From assembly GCA_902800345.1 (NCBI GenBank), contig CADCDO010000002.1, positions 1-64,000 of the forward strand: a stretch of DNA of 64,000 bases. The letters run 5' to 3'. The notes below the pieces were generated by a model. It was not told where the DNA came from. It saw only the letters and a list, made by a program, of their open reading frames with translations, and searched no databases. The translations under genes and the position numbers were made by a program. Below are positions 1 through 9,360 of the stretch, piece by piece. This stretch comes from Fibrobacter succinogenes (GTDB lineage: Bacteria > Fibrobacterota > Fibrobacteria > Fibrobacterales > Fibrobacteraceae). The first letter of the stretch is position 1. The number at the start of each line of letters is the position of its first letter.

Positions 1-228
1 ACCACCGTGAGTTTCCACAATCTGGAAAACAGTAGATTCATCCATCCACTTGAGCTGTTCCTTGATCGGAGCGGCAATGGAGTCCGGCATCAGAGCGATT
101 TGCTCGTCAAAACGGCCAACCTTTGCCCCCTGGGAAGCAGCAGGTTGAGCTACGAAATCAGACGCGAAGGCACCGGAAACCGTTGTCACCGCGGCAAAAA
201 TCATAGCTTTCTTTAGTGTATCATTCAT
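1..228 (-). CDS. secreted protein of unknown function, N-terminal part only
   Basis: The reading frame starts at ATG 228-226 and runs off the left edge of the window, leaving 76 residues. The N-terminus (MNDTLKKAMIFAAVTTVSGA) reads as a signal peptide with a cleavage site near AFA-S, so the product is probably periplasmic or secreted. The visible mature part is polar and contains no motif I recognise. The leader between 229 and 300 has no strong Shine-Dalgarno sequence. Codon use matches the neighbouring genes. Function unknown. Confidence 0.6.
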   Translation of the reverse strand, partial: MNDTLKKAMIFAAVTTVSGAFASDFVAQPAASQGAKVGRFDEQIALMPDSIAAPIKEQLKWMDESTVFQIVETHGG

Positions 229-307
229 ATCGGAATGCGTCCATGTTTATTAAGTGAACTGTTTGATAAAAATCAACGCGCGTGAATATAGCAATTTTAG
301 TGGTGGA

Positions 308-342
308 TAGACGAGAGACGAGTGACGAGAGACGAGAGATTA
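308..342. repeat. GACGAGAGA-type intergenic repeat
   Basis: Several imperfect copies of GACGAGAGA stand in tandem. The same word recurs at 15000-15035, in reverse orientation near 20811-20827, and inside coding sequence at 45114-45146 and 59612-59624. Confidence 0.75.
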
Positions 343-368
343 AGCATTTCTCGTCATCCAAAAGAGCT

Positions 369-400
369 GTCATCCTCGAAGCGAAGCGTAGGGGATCCAG
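369..400. repeat. GTCATCC...GGATCCAG dispersed repeat
   Basis: The stretch opens with GTCATCCTCGAAGCGAAGCG and closes with GGATCCAG. Related copies lie at 29459-29530, 38137-38178 and, reversed and inside a gene, near 45190-45219. It resembles the GTCATCCTGAGCGAAG...GGATCC sequences scattered in many bacterial genomes. Confidence 0.7.
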
Positions 401-430
401 CGAAGCGTTTGTGATTATTAGGCTGTAGGA

Positions 431-572
431 AGATGGGTATGAGGTCGCACTAAAGTGCTCTGAGCACGCTACGCTTCGGGGGCGCCTTGCTTTGCAAGGC
501 TTTGAGCTTTTCTTAATGCACTATCCCCCATACCCCATAGGGAGCCGTAGGCGACCGAGCCCACACCCCATA
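431..572. repeat. long dispersed repeat downstream of a lipoprotein gene
   Basis: This stretch shares ordered blocks with 40245-40393: CCCCCATACC, GCGACC (or GGCGACC), then GAGCCCACA and a CCCATAG/CCCTACG end. Both copies lie immediately 3' of a minus-strand gene. It contains small inverted repeats such as GCCTTGC/GCAAGGC near 483-500. It may form 3'-end RNA structure. Confidence 0.55.
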
Positions 573-577
573 GCCAA

Positions 578-2764
578 CTACATCGTCATCGTACCGGAAT
601 CGAGACCGCGCACTGGCACATAGCGAACAGAGCCGTCAGCGCCCATAATGAATGCAACGCCAGCGAGGTAATTGACCCACCGTTTCGTCTCGAAATAGCG
701 CAAATTAATTTTCCTTTCGGTGCAGTAAGCGGCAAGCGGAACAACAAGCATGTCGTGAGAAATCCACACGGCCACCTTGTTTACCTTTTCAAAACGCGGC
801 TTCACGACCTCGGTTACAAACTCTTCGCCACGGCTCGCCAACGGATAGAACGCATCAGAATAGCTGCCCTTGAATGCATATTCAGAGGTAACAACCCAGC
901 CGCCGCCATTGGAGTTCTTGTAATTCTCAAACTTCGAGTCATCCTTGATGAACCATTCACCGTCCAATTCCGGAATCGTATCGTTGCCCTCTAAAGAAAC
1001 GCCAGCACCCGTTGCAAAGCTCGAACAAGTTTCATAGCTTCGCGTGAACGTCGAGTTTGCAAAGTAAATATCTTCGTCCTTGAACTTCGTACCCACTTTC
1101 TGCGACTGTTTCTTTCCGTTGTCTGTCAAATGACCCGTTTTTCCGGTATCGTCCGTGCGTTCCGCATGGCGCAAAATAAAGATGACCTTTTCACCAGCCG
1201 CAAGTTCCTTCAGGACTTCTTCGACATCGATAAAGTCAACAATTTCACCTGGGGCGGCTTCGCGCCAGCTGCGCTTGCGTTGTTCATAAACGTAATACTT
1301 TTTCCGGTTTATTTTCCCGGTACGGTACTGGCCATCATATTCGCCGGCGCCAAAACCGACCGTATCCTTTTCAATGTCCGTCGCAACACGCCAATTCTTC
1401 GTCGATTTATCACAGATAAAGCGCATGCGAGTGCCTTCGGGCTGATCGTAATAAGAGACGAAGTATTCACTTTGGCTATTGCCCACATGCTTCACCTGCC
1501 CAGCGTTCATCGATCCGCACGTTTCAAAGCCGTGCGTTTTGGTCCAGAAACTCCGCACATATTTTTCGAAATCAGGGACATTGCCGATTTTCCAGCCTTC
1601 CATGTTCTTGCGGATTTTATCAAGCCCACCCTCGGCATCGAGCATCAAGAGTTTATCTGCAAGTTTGGACCTCAAGGAATTGTCACCCCAGTTGCCATCG
1701 CCGCGGATGTCTTCCGCAACTTTATCTGCAAACGAAAGCATTTCGCTCACGGAGCCGTAGCTTTGCATCATGACCGTAATCGCCAAGAGCGCAGCACTGT
1801 AGTCATCGGAGCCAAACAAACTAATATCTTCTGCAGACTTGGTCGAGGACGACTGAGTCGTCTGTCCGCGACTCCGGCCGCCCCAACCGGAAGAACCTCC
1901 CGTTCGACCGCCGGAAGTGGACCCACCAATGGTAATCCCGAACGACGAAAGCACGTCCGTCAACGCACGCCCGCTTTGGCTTCCGATAGGCTGGTTGTTG
2001 CCAGAATCTTCCACGAGCTTCAACACGCGCGGAGCCGCCATATGCGTTAGCATGTTCACGTTAAACGAGTCGCGCTTGGACAAATCGACGACCGCCCGGA
2101 GCGTCACGAGCGCCTGCGAGGGTTTCGCCGTAAATTCGTCCATATAAAAACCGTTCGCCTCAGCCCTTACGTATGGCGATACGAAATTGATTTTTTCAAG
2201 ATTGAACTTTCCGTTCGAAGATGTTATGCAAGTTTCATGAGATCTCTCGGAATCCGCGAGACGCTTTGCGCTGTCAAGTTCTACAAGCTTTACAGACGTC
2301 CCTGCGCGGAACGGTCCCTTTTCAGCGAAGCCCGAAAGAGAGACGCCAGTCCGACGGAATTTCGCGGCATCGGCACTTTCTACTGTGACCTTGGCATCCT
2401 TATCGATGATGACGCCATCGCGGCATGTGGCATGTCCGACAATTACCGTATCAGTGGCAGGCTTGTGGACATTGGCAGTATCCTTGTTATCCTTGCCCGT
2501 CTTTACAGTGTCGCGTTTGTCCTTATTGTCTTTATTTTCCCGGCTGTCCTTGTTATCCTTACCATTCTTCCCATCTTTAGAAGAATTATCTTTGGACTGA
2601 TTATCCTTGGAGGAATTATCGTCTTTGGACGTTTTATCCTTCGATCCGGAATCACTGCTCAATGACGCCTCGCATTCTTCGTTCTCGCACGGTATAGAAC
2701 CATAGCGGACAGAATCACAAGACGTCCATATAAGAGCCAATAAAAAAACTATCCAAACTCGCAT
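578..2764 (-). CDS. lipoprotein with C-terminal histidine phosphatase domain (paralogue 1)
   Basis: The 728-residue product has a lipoprotein-type leader ending at a Cys near residue 16, then a low-complexity Lys/Asp/Asn/Ser linker (about residues 40-105, built of KDN/KDS words). A mostly unrecognised central region follows, including a Gly/Ser-rich stretch near 280-310. The C-terminal part carries the histidine phosphatase signature LRHAER with the phospho-accepting His near residue 533 and the second His in ISHD near 670. It is a tandem paralogue of the gene at 2785-4818, 20 bp away in the same direction, so the two are probably co-transcribed. The substrate is unknown; a role on phosphorylated compounds at the outer membrane is inference. 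Confidence 0.8.
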   Translation of the reverse strand: MRVWIVFLLALIWTSCDSVRYGSIPCENEECEASLSSDSGSKDKTSKDDNSSKDNQSKDNSSKDGKNGKDNKDSRENKDNKDKRDTVKTGKDNKDTANVHKPATDTVIVGHATCRDGVIIDKDAKVTVESADAAKFRRTGVSLSGFAEKGPFRAGTSVKLVELDSAKRLADSERSHETCITSSNGKFNLEKINFVSPYVRAEANGFYMDEFTAKPSQALVTLRAVVDLSKRDSFNVNMLTHMAAPRVLKLVEDSGNNQPIGSQSGRALTDVLSSFGITIGGSTSGGRTGGSSGWGGRSRGQTTQSSSTKSAEDISLFGSDDYSAALLAITVMMQSYGSVSEMLSFADKVAEDIRGDGNWGDNSLRSKLADKLLMLDAEGGLDKIRKNMEGWKIGNVPDFEKYVRSFWTKTHGFETCGSMNAGQVKHVGNSQSEYFVSYYDQPEGTRMRFICDKSTKNWRVATDIEKDTVGFGAGEYDGQYRTGKINRKKYYVYEQRKRSWREAAPGEIVDFIDVEEVLKELAAGEKVIFILRHAERTDDTGKTGHLTDNGKKQSQKVGTKFKDEDIYFANSTFTRSYETCSSFATGAGVSLEGNDTIPELDGEWFIKDDSKFENYKNSNGGGWVVTSEYAFKGSYSDAFYPLASRGEEFVTEVVKPRFEKVNKVAVWISHDMLVVPLAAYCTERKINLRYFETKRWVNYLAGVAFIMGADGSVRYVPVRGLDSGTMTM

Positions 2765-2784
2765 TGAATTTAAGTTAGTAATTT

Positions 2785-4818
2785 CTAGTTCGCGAATCCG
2801 GACTTGAGACCGCGAACAGCCACATAACGGCGGTTTCCATCCTTATCGATAATGATAGCGACCCCGGCAAGGTAGTTAATCCACTTTCCACCATCGTATT
2901 CTTTCAATTCGATCTTCAAATTCGAGCAATAGGCCACAAGCGGGACCATCACCTTGTCATGGGAACTCAAAAGGACAAATTTTTCCTTGGAGTACTTTTT
3001 CACAAGAACATCCTCGATGAGTTCCACGGAGCGCTCCGCCAGATTATAGAACGCCGCATTGGCACCGGTCGTATAGGCCCCCGTATAAGCATACTTGGAA
3101 GTAGAATGCCAGCCGCCACCGGCTTCGTCGTTCACCTTGGACATAATGTCCTTGTCCTTGATATACCAGTCGTCATTGAGCTGCGGGAGCGTATCGCGTT
3201 TGTCGTAAGCTTGTCCACGCCCCTTGGCCATGGATTCCACCGTCTGGTGGGCACGCAAGAATTCAGAAGCGCCTAGAACAAAGTCTTCGTCGAACTTTTT
3301 GAGCCTAGCGCCAACCTCTTCGGACTGTTTCTTGCCGTTGTCGGTAAGCGTCCCGCTCCGGCTCGTATCGTCGCCGCGTTCCGCATGGCGCAACACAAAA
3401 ATTACGCGCTCGCCATTCTTGATGCCTTCATAGACATCTTGAATATCGACAAACTCTTTCACATTCGAAGTAAGAACAAAATAACGGTCCTTTTCAACGG
3501 CGGTCGCCTTGCGCCACTTTTTCGTAGACCCGTCATACGTCAAGAAATCTCCCGTAAATGCGCCACGACGGACTTCGCCATCCTTTGCCGGAGTCGCATC
3601 GCCCATGAAATCCTTCAAGCTGTCAGGAATAGCCTTCCATCCCGATTTTTCGTCACAGACAAAACGATCCTTGGACTTCGAGACATCGTCATACTTTGCC
3701 GCATAGAAACTGCTGGACTTGTTCTTGACAAAGAAAACATCGCCAGCGGATTCCATATCGCACTTGGGGAATTCCAGTTCAGTCAAATAGAATTTCTTGA
3801 GGTAGTATTCAAAATCCGAAGCCTTGCCCAAGCGTTTTTCGAGAGTCTTACGGATAGACGCATAACCATCCTTTATGTCGTTCGACAAGGCCCAGTCCGC
3901 AATCGTCAAGCGGGCGGAAGCATCGTCCCATTTACCGTCCTTGGCGACATCGGCAGCCACCGCCTTGAAGAACTTCGCAAAGTCGCCACCGGCACCCGCC
4001 TGCAGCAATATGGAAGACGCCAGCAGAGCCGCCCCGGCATCGCCATCATCCGAAACATGGATGTGCTCGGTCAAGTCGAAATCAATCGATTCCAAATAAA
4101 ACATGTTCCACACATCCGCAGCGGCGTTAAACTTCGCCTCTTCGAAAGAGACCTTGTTCTTTCCGCCCAGAAGTGCAAACGCACGTTCGGTTTCAAGCGT
4201 CGTGAGCATGTTCAAGTTGAAAACATCACCGGAAGTCACGTCTTCCAAAGCCGTAAGCGTAACCGTCGCGGACTTGCCATCGGCAACGTTTTCGACAGTC
4301 CCTTCAACGGAGAACTGCACATAGGGCGAGGACAAGTCAATTTTTTTGATTTCATAGGAGCCATTCTTCTGGACGCTCCCCGAGAACGACGTCTTCGTTT
4401 TTTCATAATCGTCCGCAGAATCCAGCTGGACCATCTGGACTTGGCCGGACTTCGCAAAGCCATCCAAGGCGACAACCCCCGAAACAGCCCCATCCACGAG
4501 AACATAGACGACATCGAAACCGTCATCAGGAGGATAATCGTCCCCCGAATCGTCACTACTCGAACTAGACGAAACTGGCTCCTGCGACTGCGCCTTGCCA
4601 CTGCTCGACGAAACGCCCGCTCTAGAAGTTGCGCCTAAAGAAGAAGAGGAGACCTCTTCGTCGCTACTGGACAATTCCGTATCATCACCGGTCGGAATTC
4701 CGGAACCACTCGAAGAATCATCACCGCACGCAACAAGGGATGTTGCAAGAACAACCGAAAACAAAAATTGGGAGCATACCGCATGACTCCTAAAAACTTT
4801 TTGAGAAAAAATTCCCAT
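2785..4818 (-). CDS. lipoprotein with C-terminal histidine phosphatase domain (paralogue 2)
   Basis: A 677-residue lipoprotein with lipobox SLVAC followed by a long Ser/Asp linker typical of Fibrobacter surface proteins. The central region (about 110-400) aligns by eye with the paralogue at 578-2764, for example the shared NLNMLT / NVNMLT block. The C-terminus has LRHAER (His near 478) and SSHDK (His near 620), so the catalytic pair of the histidine phosphatase superfamily is intact. It is probably the first gene of a two-gene unit. The upstream gap 4819-4937 is short and AT-rich. The role is unknown; duplication with both active sites kept suggests both copies work. Confidence 0.8.
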   Translation of the reverse strand: MGIFSQKVFRSHAVCSQFLFSVVLATSLVACGDDSSSGSGIPTGDDTELSSSDEEVSSSSLGATSRAGVSSSSGKAQSQEPVSSSSSSDDSGDDYPPDDGFDVVYVLVDGAVSGVVALDGFAKSGQVQMVQLDSADDYEKTKTSFSGSVQKNGSYEIKKIDLSSPYVQFSVEGTVENVADGKSATVTLTALEDVTSGDVFNLNMLTTLETERAFALLGGKNKVSFEEAKFNAAADVWNMFYLESIDFDLTEHIHVSDDGDAGAALLASSILLQAGAGGDFAKFFKAVAADVAKDGKWDDASARLTIADWALSNDIKDGYASIRKTLEKRLGKASDFEYYLKKFYLTELEFPKCDMESAGDVFFVKNKSSSFYAAKYDDVSKSKDRFVCDEKSGWKAIPDSLKDFMGDATPAKDGEVRRGAFTGDFLTYDGSTKKWRKATAVEKDRYFVLTSNVKEFVDIQDVYEGIKNGERVIFVLRHAERGDDTSRSGTLTDNGKKQSEEVGARLKKFDEDFVLGASEFLRAHQTVESMAKGRGQAYDKRDTLPQLNDDWYIKDKDIMSKVNDEAGGGWHSTSKYAYTGAYTTGANAAFYNLAERSVELIEDVLVKKYSKEKFVLLSSHDKVMVPLVAYCSNLKIELKEYDGGKWINYLAGVAIIIDKDGNRRYVAVRGLKSGFAN

Positions 4819-4937
4819 AAAAAGACTCCCTCGACATCAAGTCCTAGCCACACATAAACATCCCATACTAAAAATATAAATATTGCGTAAAAACAACAAC
4901 CGCAAAAGGAAATAAAAGCCCTTCTTTGACGCGATAT

Positions 4938-5840
4938 CTAGTTCTTCAACTCGAACTTCCCTATTTCATCTCTCAAGATGACGCGGTCGTTCTTGATCGA
5001 GACAACGGTAACGTCCCAAATTTTTTGGCCGACGCTTACCACGGCGGATTCCCCATGGAATTTTAATATGGCGACGGGATTGTTCCCAGGCAGAATGGCA
5101 TCGAGAGTGATTGGCGGATGCTCCTTGGGCGAAGAAGCCTGTTCCTTGGACTTCGCGGCTTTAGGCTCGACTTTCGGTTTAGGCGCAAGCCGTCCAGGCA
5201 ATCTGAACGGATCCCGCAATTTTTCGACAGATATTTCCTGCGGTTTAAGCAAAGCGAGCATATCTTTCAAACTCAAGCGGGACTTGTTCTTTACGCCGTC
5301 CACCTTATTTACGCCATTTGCGTTACGGCTCAGCACGGAGAACTGCACCGAAGCAGAGACATTCCCTTTTTCTTCGCGGTTCAAGCTCACGCCGTCCGCA
5401 CGAATGCAGAACATTCCATTTTCAAGTTCTTTCAAGAACCTCAGCACATCGACAAAAGGAGCACTCGTCTTAAACGATACCGGAATTTCAATTTCACCTT
5501 CCGTACGGTGCATTTCGCCAGTCGATAAATCACTCAGAACGATTTTCGATTTTGCGGCGACATCATGCACGAATGTAAGGATTTTCGATGAACTCACGTG
5601 GACATTCGTGTATTTCTGGATCTGCGAAGAGACCCTGTTGTATTCCGCAATCAGCGAATCCGGGGATGCGTCGACGTTCTGCATCGTTTCCGACATCTTG
5701 ATTTCGGAACGAGTCTCAAAGAACAACACGGCCGCTTTTTTCGCAGCAGGCACGACATAATAGAAAAGGACACACAAGGTAAGCAAAACCGCGACCGTCG
5801 CGATTATCCCATACTTCTTTTGCGAAAGGAACATTTTCAT
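4938..5840 (-). CDS. GspM/PilO-like protein with GspC/PilP-like C-terminus
   Basis: The 300-residue protein has one N-terminal membrane helix (about 11-31), a periplasmic coiled and alpha/beta region of PilO/GspM character, and after about residue 205 a LRDPFRLPG segment, a Pro/Lys linker and a small beta domain ending in GKFELKN. DPF followed by a PilP/GspC-type beta domain is what pilotin-like PilP and GspC share, so this looks like a PilO-PilP (GspM-GspC) fusion. Its ATG overlaps the stop codon of the upstream GspL-like gene (ATGA), which implies translational coupling. It probably links the inner-membrane platform to the secretin. The fold assignment is by pattern only. Confidence 0.65.
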   Translation of the reverse strand: MKMFLSQKKYGIIATVAVLLTLCVLFYYVVPAAKKAAVLFFETRSEIKMSETMQNVDASPDSLIAEYNRVSSQIQKYTNVHVSSSKILTFVHDVAAKSKIVLSDLSTGEMHRTEGEIEIPVSFKTSAPFVDVLRFLKELENGMFCIRADGVSLNREEKGNVSASVQFSVLSRNANGVNKVDGVKNKSRLSLKDMLALLKPQEISVEKLRDPFRLPGRLAPKPKVEPKAAKSKEQASSPKEHPPITLDAILPGNNPVAILKFHGESAVVSVGQKIWDVTVVSIKNDRVILRDEIGKFELKN

Positions 5841-7072
5841 CGAACATCCTCCGCACCCAAAGTAAACTTAACGACATTAAACTTGTTCCACGTCGTTTTT
5901 TCGGTCGTCTTGAGCCTGACATTGACAAGATTACGTTCTTTTTCAAGAGAAGACAAGAAAGCAGAAAGATCCTCGGGCGTAATGGCATACCCTTGCACAG
6001 AATGGTTCCCGCGGGAGACGTTCCAACTGGAAATCCAAACGTTATCTGTAACATTGACCACAAAATTTTTCAAGGATGTCGCCACATGGCTACGGTGCAT
6101 CAAAAACGATTCCGATGCGGCCCTGTCATTCTCAAGCTTCTCGAGCACCAGCGAAAGTTCCTTTTGTTTCTGGACCTTCGCCTTGAATCCCTGGATTTTC
6201 GACTCCGAACGATCCAAATAAACATCCGCACCGACACGGAATACAAGTAAAGTCACAAGCGATAAAAGGACTATAACAAAGCAGGCCTTCAAAATCCGAC
6301 GCGAAAAAGCAGCCTCGCGAATCCGACGGACAGCGTCTTTGTCCACGGCCGTATGGAACGCAGGCACGCCATCGGTACGGAAAACCCATGCGTCTTCCGC
6401 AACAGCTTTTGCAAGCGTTTCCGGGTCCATCGTAAACTGTTCTTCAAGAACATCTTTCAAAAAGAAATGTTCACGAACATAATGAACAAGGCGTTCGCTA
6501 TCATCGACCGCGACTTTATAGCCGGCAACAATCTTCCCGCCAGACAAAAGAAGAAGACGCACAAACCCGCCGTCGCAGTTCGTATAAACGCACGGCAATT
6601 CCGTGTCAGGAATTTTTTTCGAATCGATAAGTTCAGCGGCAACGAGCACGGACGGCACATGGAGTAAAATCTTGAACCCGCACTTTTCCACATCGGCTGA
6701 AAAATTTTCGACGGCACTCTTCAAGGCCACCGCCGAAAAATCCCCGCTGATGGATTCTACGTTATCCAAATTTTCAGTCTTGTAGCCAGGGAAATCGGCT
6801 ACAGAACCCACTTCGTCCGAAACGATCTTTACAGGAGTGCAGCAATCGACAAGCAAAATGCCATCGGCACCGCCGCCATTCTTCACCTGGAATTCACGGC
6901 ATTCTTCGATGGTTCCCGAAAAAGAGAAATCGACAAAACTGCGACCGGCACCGCGTCCGCGCATCACCCGTAAAATATGGGCCGAGCCCGCATTTGCGGC
7001 ATCACCTACGATAAGCACCCACCAGAACCGGCCGGTGACATCGTCGAGCATCTTTCCCAAAGACGAAGCCAC
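5837..7072 (-). CDS. GspL-like (PilM-PilN fused) inner-membrane platform protein
   Basis: The 411-residue product has a cytoplasmic part of about 265 residues with weak actin-like (PilM/GspL) character, one membrane helix near 275-295 (ACFVIVLLSLVTLLVF), a coiled coil, then a PilN/GspL-type periplasmic domain with the pattern NVWISSWN...GYAITPEDLSAFL. It starts at GTG 7072, and that G is the last base of the secretin gene stop (TAGTG), so the two are coupled. This order (secretin, L, M/C) runs away from the divergent ATPase operon. GspL normally recruits the GspE ATPase, which is encoded at 9755. Confidence 0.7.
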   Translation of the reverse strand: MASSLGKMLDDVTGRFWWVLIVGDAANAGSAHILRVMRGRGAGRSFVDFSFSGTIEECREFQVKNGGGADGILLVDCCTPVKIVSDEVGSVADFPGYKTENLDNVESISGDFSAVALKSAVENFSADVEKCGFKILLHVPSVLVAAELIDSKKIPDTELPCVYTNCDGGFVRLLLLSGGKIVAGYKVAVDDSERLVHYVREHFFLKDVLEEQFTMDPETLAKAVAEDAWVFRTDGVPAFHTAVDKDAVRRIREAAFSRRILKACFVIVLLSLVTLLVFRVGADVYLDRSESKIQGFKAKVQKQKELSLVLEKLENDRAASESFLMHRSHVATSLKNFVVNVTDNVWISSWNVSRGNHSVQGYAITPEDLSAFLSSLEKERNLVNVRLKTTEKTTWNKFNVVKFTLGAEDVR

Positions 7073-9108
7073 TACTTATCCTTCACCTGCGGTTCCGGAT
7101 TTACCTGGACCCGGGCCGGCTGTTCGTTTTTCACTTGAAGTTCCGTTTCCGGCTTCGACACAGGCTTGACGTCAACCTTTTCAGACTTTACTGTTTTTTC
7201 TTTCGCAGCCTTGTCTTTCTTAGGAACGAGAGGTTTCTTTGCACGCTCGATTTCGTCGGCGATATCGACACTGCCCTCGTCACCGTAATAAATATGCGGT
7301 GTCACAAAAATCAATAGTTGGCTCTTGCTATGCACGCGCTCCACATTCTTGAACAGCCAGCCAAGCACCGGGATAGAGCCCAAGAACGGGACCTGGTTAT
7401 AAACGTCGTTCACCGATTCCTTCACCATGCCGCCAAGCACAATCGTCTCGCCATCGCGCAAGCGGACAGACGATTTCACATAACGTTTGTTCAATGTCGG
7501 AGGAACCACGCTGTTAAAGCTGCCTTCCGGTTCAGAAAAATCAGGGATAATCTCGCAAGTGATTTCACCTTCGCCCGTCACGTAAGGCGTCACCGTGATA
7601 TTCGAGTTCGCCTCAATCTGTTCAAAACGCTGCGTTGTCTTGGACGTGACCGCATCGCCCTGGTTGTAATCCACCTCGGATGACATCATGTAATACTGGG
7701 TCTGGCCTATCGTCAGCACCGCCGTTTCGCCGTTCAATGTCGCAATCTGCGAACGCGCCTTCACGTCCAAAATCTTTTCCTGTTCCATGGCGTTGATTTT
7801 CGTCACCATGTCCTTCGGGATGCTCACGATTTCGCCCAAGCCAATGCCGTTAAAGATTCTCTGCGTCTGCTTCGCATTGAGCGTCTGGTCGATACTCGGG
7901 AAGAGATTTTCCGTACCCATATTCTGCGAAGCCTTGCCGAACAACAGATTCAGTCCATGACTATGACCTTTTTCGATATCCAGATCTACCACTAGGACCT
8001 CAATCAGAATCTGCGCCACCGGCAAATCCATCTTTTCGACATACTGCGAAATCGCATCGAGCACATCATAGTTGCCCACCGCCATCAAGGCGTTCTGCGA
8101 CTTGACCACCTGAATTTGCGTACTCTTCGTGAGCGTCGTCGGCAAAAGCTTGATGACATCTTCGGCGCGCAGATGCTTGAGCTTGATCAACAGTGAATTG
8201 TCAGCCGTCTGCATCTCGTGAGGGCCGATAAAATATACGCCGTCACGTTCCCAGAACGTATAGGACGTGCCGCGGAACAAGAACTTGAGTGCGTCGCGGA
8301 TGGGGATTTCCGAAATATGGGCCGTCACCTGCCCTTCGATTTTACCATAGACCATCGTGTTCAGCTTCGTCTGCGCCAGGACCTCGCTCAGCAAAGAAGC
8401 GAGCGGTGCTTCAATCGCTTCGATATTCAGCAACGAATCGTTCACAAGACGCACCCTGAAACGACCGACACCTTCGGTATGGTTGCCCCCAAGATTCCAC
8501 GTTGCCCTCTTGATAGAAATGACGCCACCATCTTCCTCGTAGTCCAGCTCCGCCGACTCCACCATATGGCGAATCGCGCGATCGAAGGGCATATTCTGCA
8601 CAAAAAGCGTAACATTCTTGTTCTCGCCACGCTCCACAAGAATATTCTTGCCCGTGACCTCGACAATCTTGCGGACAACCTTGTCAAGAGGAGCGTCCTC
8701 GACATCAATAGTCAAGGTGTTGTTCTTATTTTCAATACGGAAACGTCTCTCGGGAGGTTTGGGCGGCTCCGGAGGTCTTTCGATATGTTTCTTGACATGA
8801 ATCGTGCCGCCGTCAATCGAGTAGTCATATCCATTCCACTGCAAAAGCAAACGCAAGGCATCCTTGAGCGGCTGGTTGTTGAAATTCACAGTCACCGGCC
8901 CGCGGACATCGGGCGCCAAAAACAAGTTCAAGCCATACTGGACCGCCATGCCCTGCAACAAGTCGCGAATCTCGGTATTTTTGACATTCAGATTCTTGAC
9001 GATGATGGAATCCGCAATCGGGAGTGGCTGAAAAGACTGAGCGAGCACTGTTGCGCACAAAGCAAACAACAGAGCAAAGACAAACTTGCACTTGCGTATA
9101 AAATTCAT
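7072..9108 (-). CDS. secretin (GspD/PilQ-type outer-membrane channel)
   Basis: The 678-residue product has a Sec signal peptide (cleavage after VLAQ). Three consecutive STN/N0-type repeats follow (about 37-110, 125-200 and 220-295), each with an alpha/beta pattern ending in a short hydrophobic strand such as GTIHVKK or GVISIKR. Next come an N1-type secretin_N module near 305-375 and the C-terminal secretin domain with the hallmark VPFLGSIPVLGWLF and LLIFVTPHI. The Lys/Pro-rich tail (about 620-678) is low complexity and could be an S-domain-like pilotin-binding tail. It is the first gene of the minus-strand secretion operon. Multiple N0 copies are more PilQ-like than GspD-like. Confidence 0.9.
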   Translation of the reverse strand: MNFIRKCKFVFALLFALCATVLAQSFQPLPIADSIIVKNLNVKNTEIRDLLQGMAVQYGLNLFLAPDVRGPVTVNFNNQPLKDALRLLLQWNGYDYSIDGGTIHVKKHIERPPEPPKPPERRFRIENKNNTLTIDVEDAPLDKVVRKIVEVTGKNILVERGENKNVTLFVQNMPFDRAIRHMVESAELDYEEDGGVISIKRATWNLGGNHTEGVGRFRVRLVNDSLLNIEAIEAPLASLLSEVLAQTKLNTMVYGKIEGQVTAHISEIPIRDALKFLFRGTSYTFWERDGVYFIGPHEMQTADNSLLIKLKHLRAEDVIKLLPTTLTKSTQIQVVKSQNALMAVGNYDVLDAISQYVEKMDLPVAQILIEVLVVDLDIEKGHSHGLNLLFGKASQNMGTENLFPSIDQTLNAKQTQRIFNGIGLGEIVSIPKDMVTKINAMEQEKILDVKARSQIATLNGETAVLTIGQTQYYMMSSEVDYNQGDAVTSKTTQRFEQIEANSNITVTPYVTGEGEITCEIIPDFSEPEGSFNSVVPPTLNKRYVKSSVRLRDGETIVLGGMVKESVNDVYNQVPFLGSIPVLGWLFKNVERVHSKSQLLIFVTPHIYYGDEGSVDIADEIERAKKPLVPKKDKAAKEKTVKSEKVDVKPVSKPETELQVKNEQPARVQVNPEPQVKDK

Positions 9109-9360
9109 GTCAAGAAAATTAGAAAAAAATTTTTTATTCGCTAAACGGATTGGCCAAGCACGGGGTTCTTATAAACAACCTTGTTGTGCAAGTCGTACGA
9201 GATTTTCCCTGCCGCATCACATTGTACGCATTTATTTACATTTCAAGGGTAGGAAGAAATTTATTCGTACTAAAGCACGCATCAAATTTGGGCACTTGAG
9301 GCGAGCCCTGCAAGCCAGCAAAGAACTTTTTGTTATTTTTCTTAAGTCCCGAGGTTTTCA

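Noticed and set aside
1130-2050. 306-residue plus-strand ORF opposite the first lipoprotein gene
   Set aside because: It is antisense to a well-supported gene; the codon bias of the real gene keeps the opposite frame open. No motif or binding site.
7318-7683. 121-residue plus-strand ORF opposite the secretin
   Set aside because: Shadow of the secretin frame.
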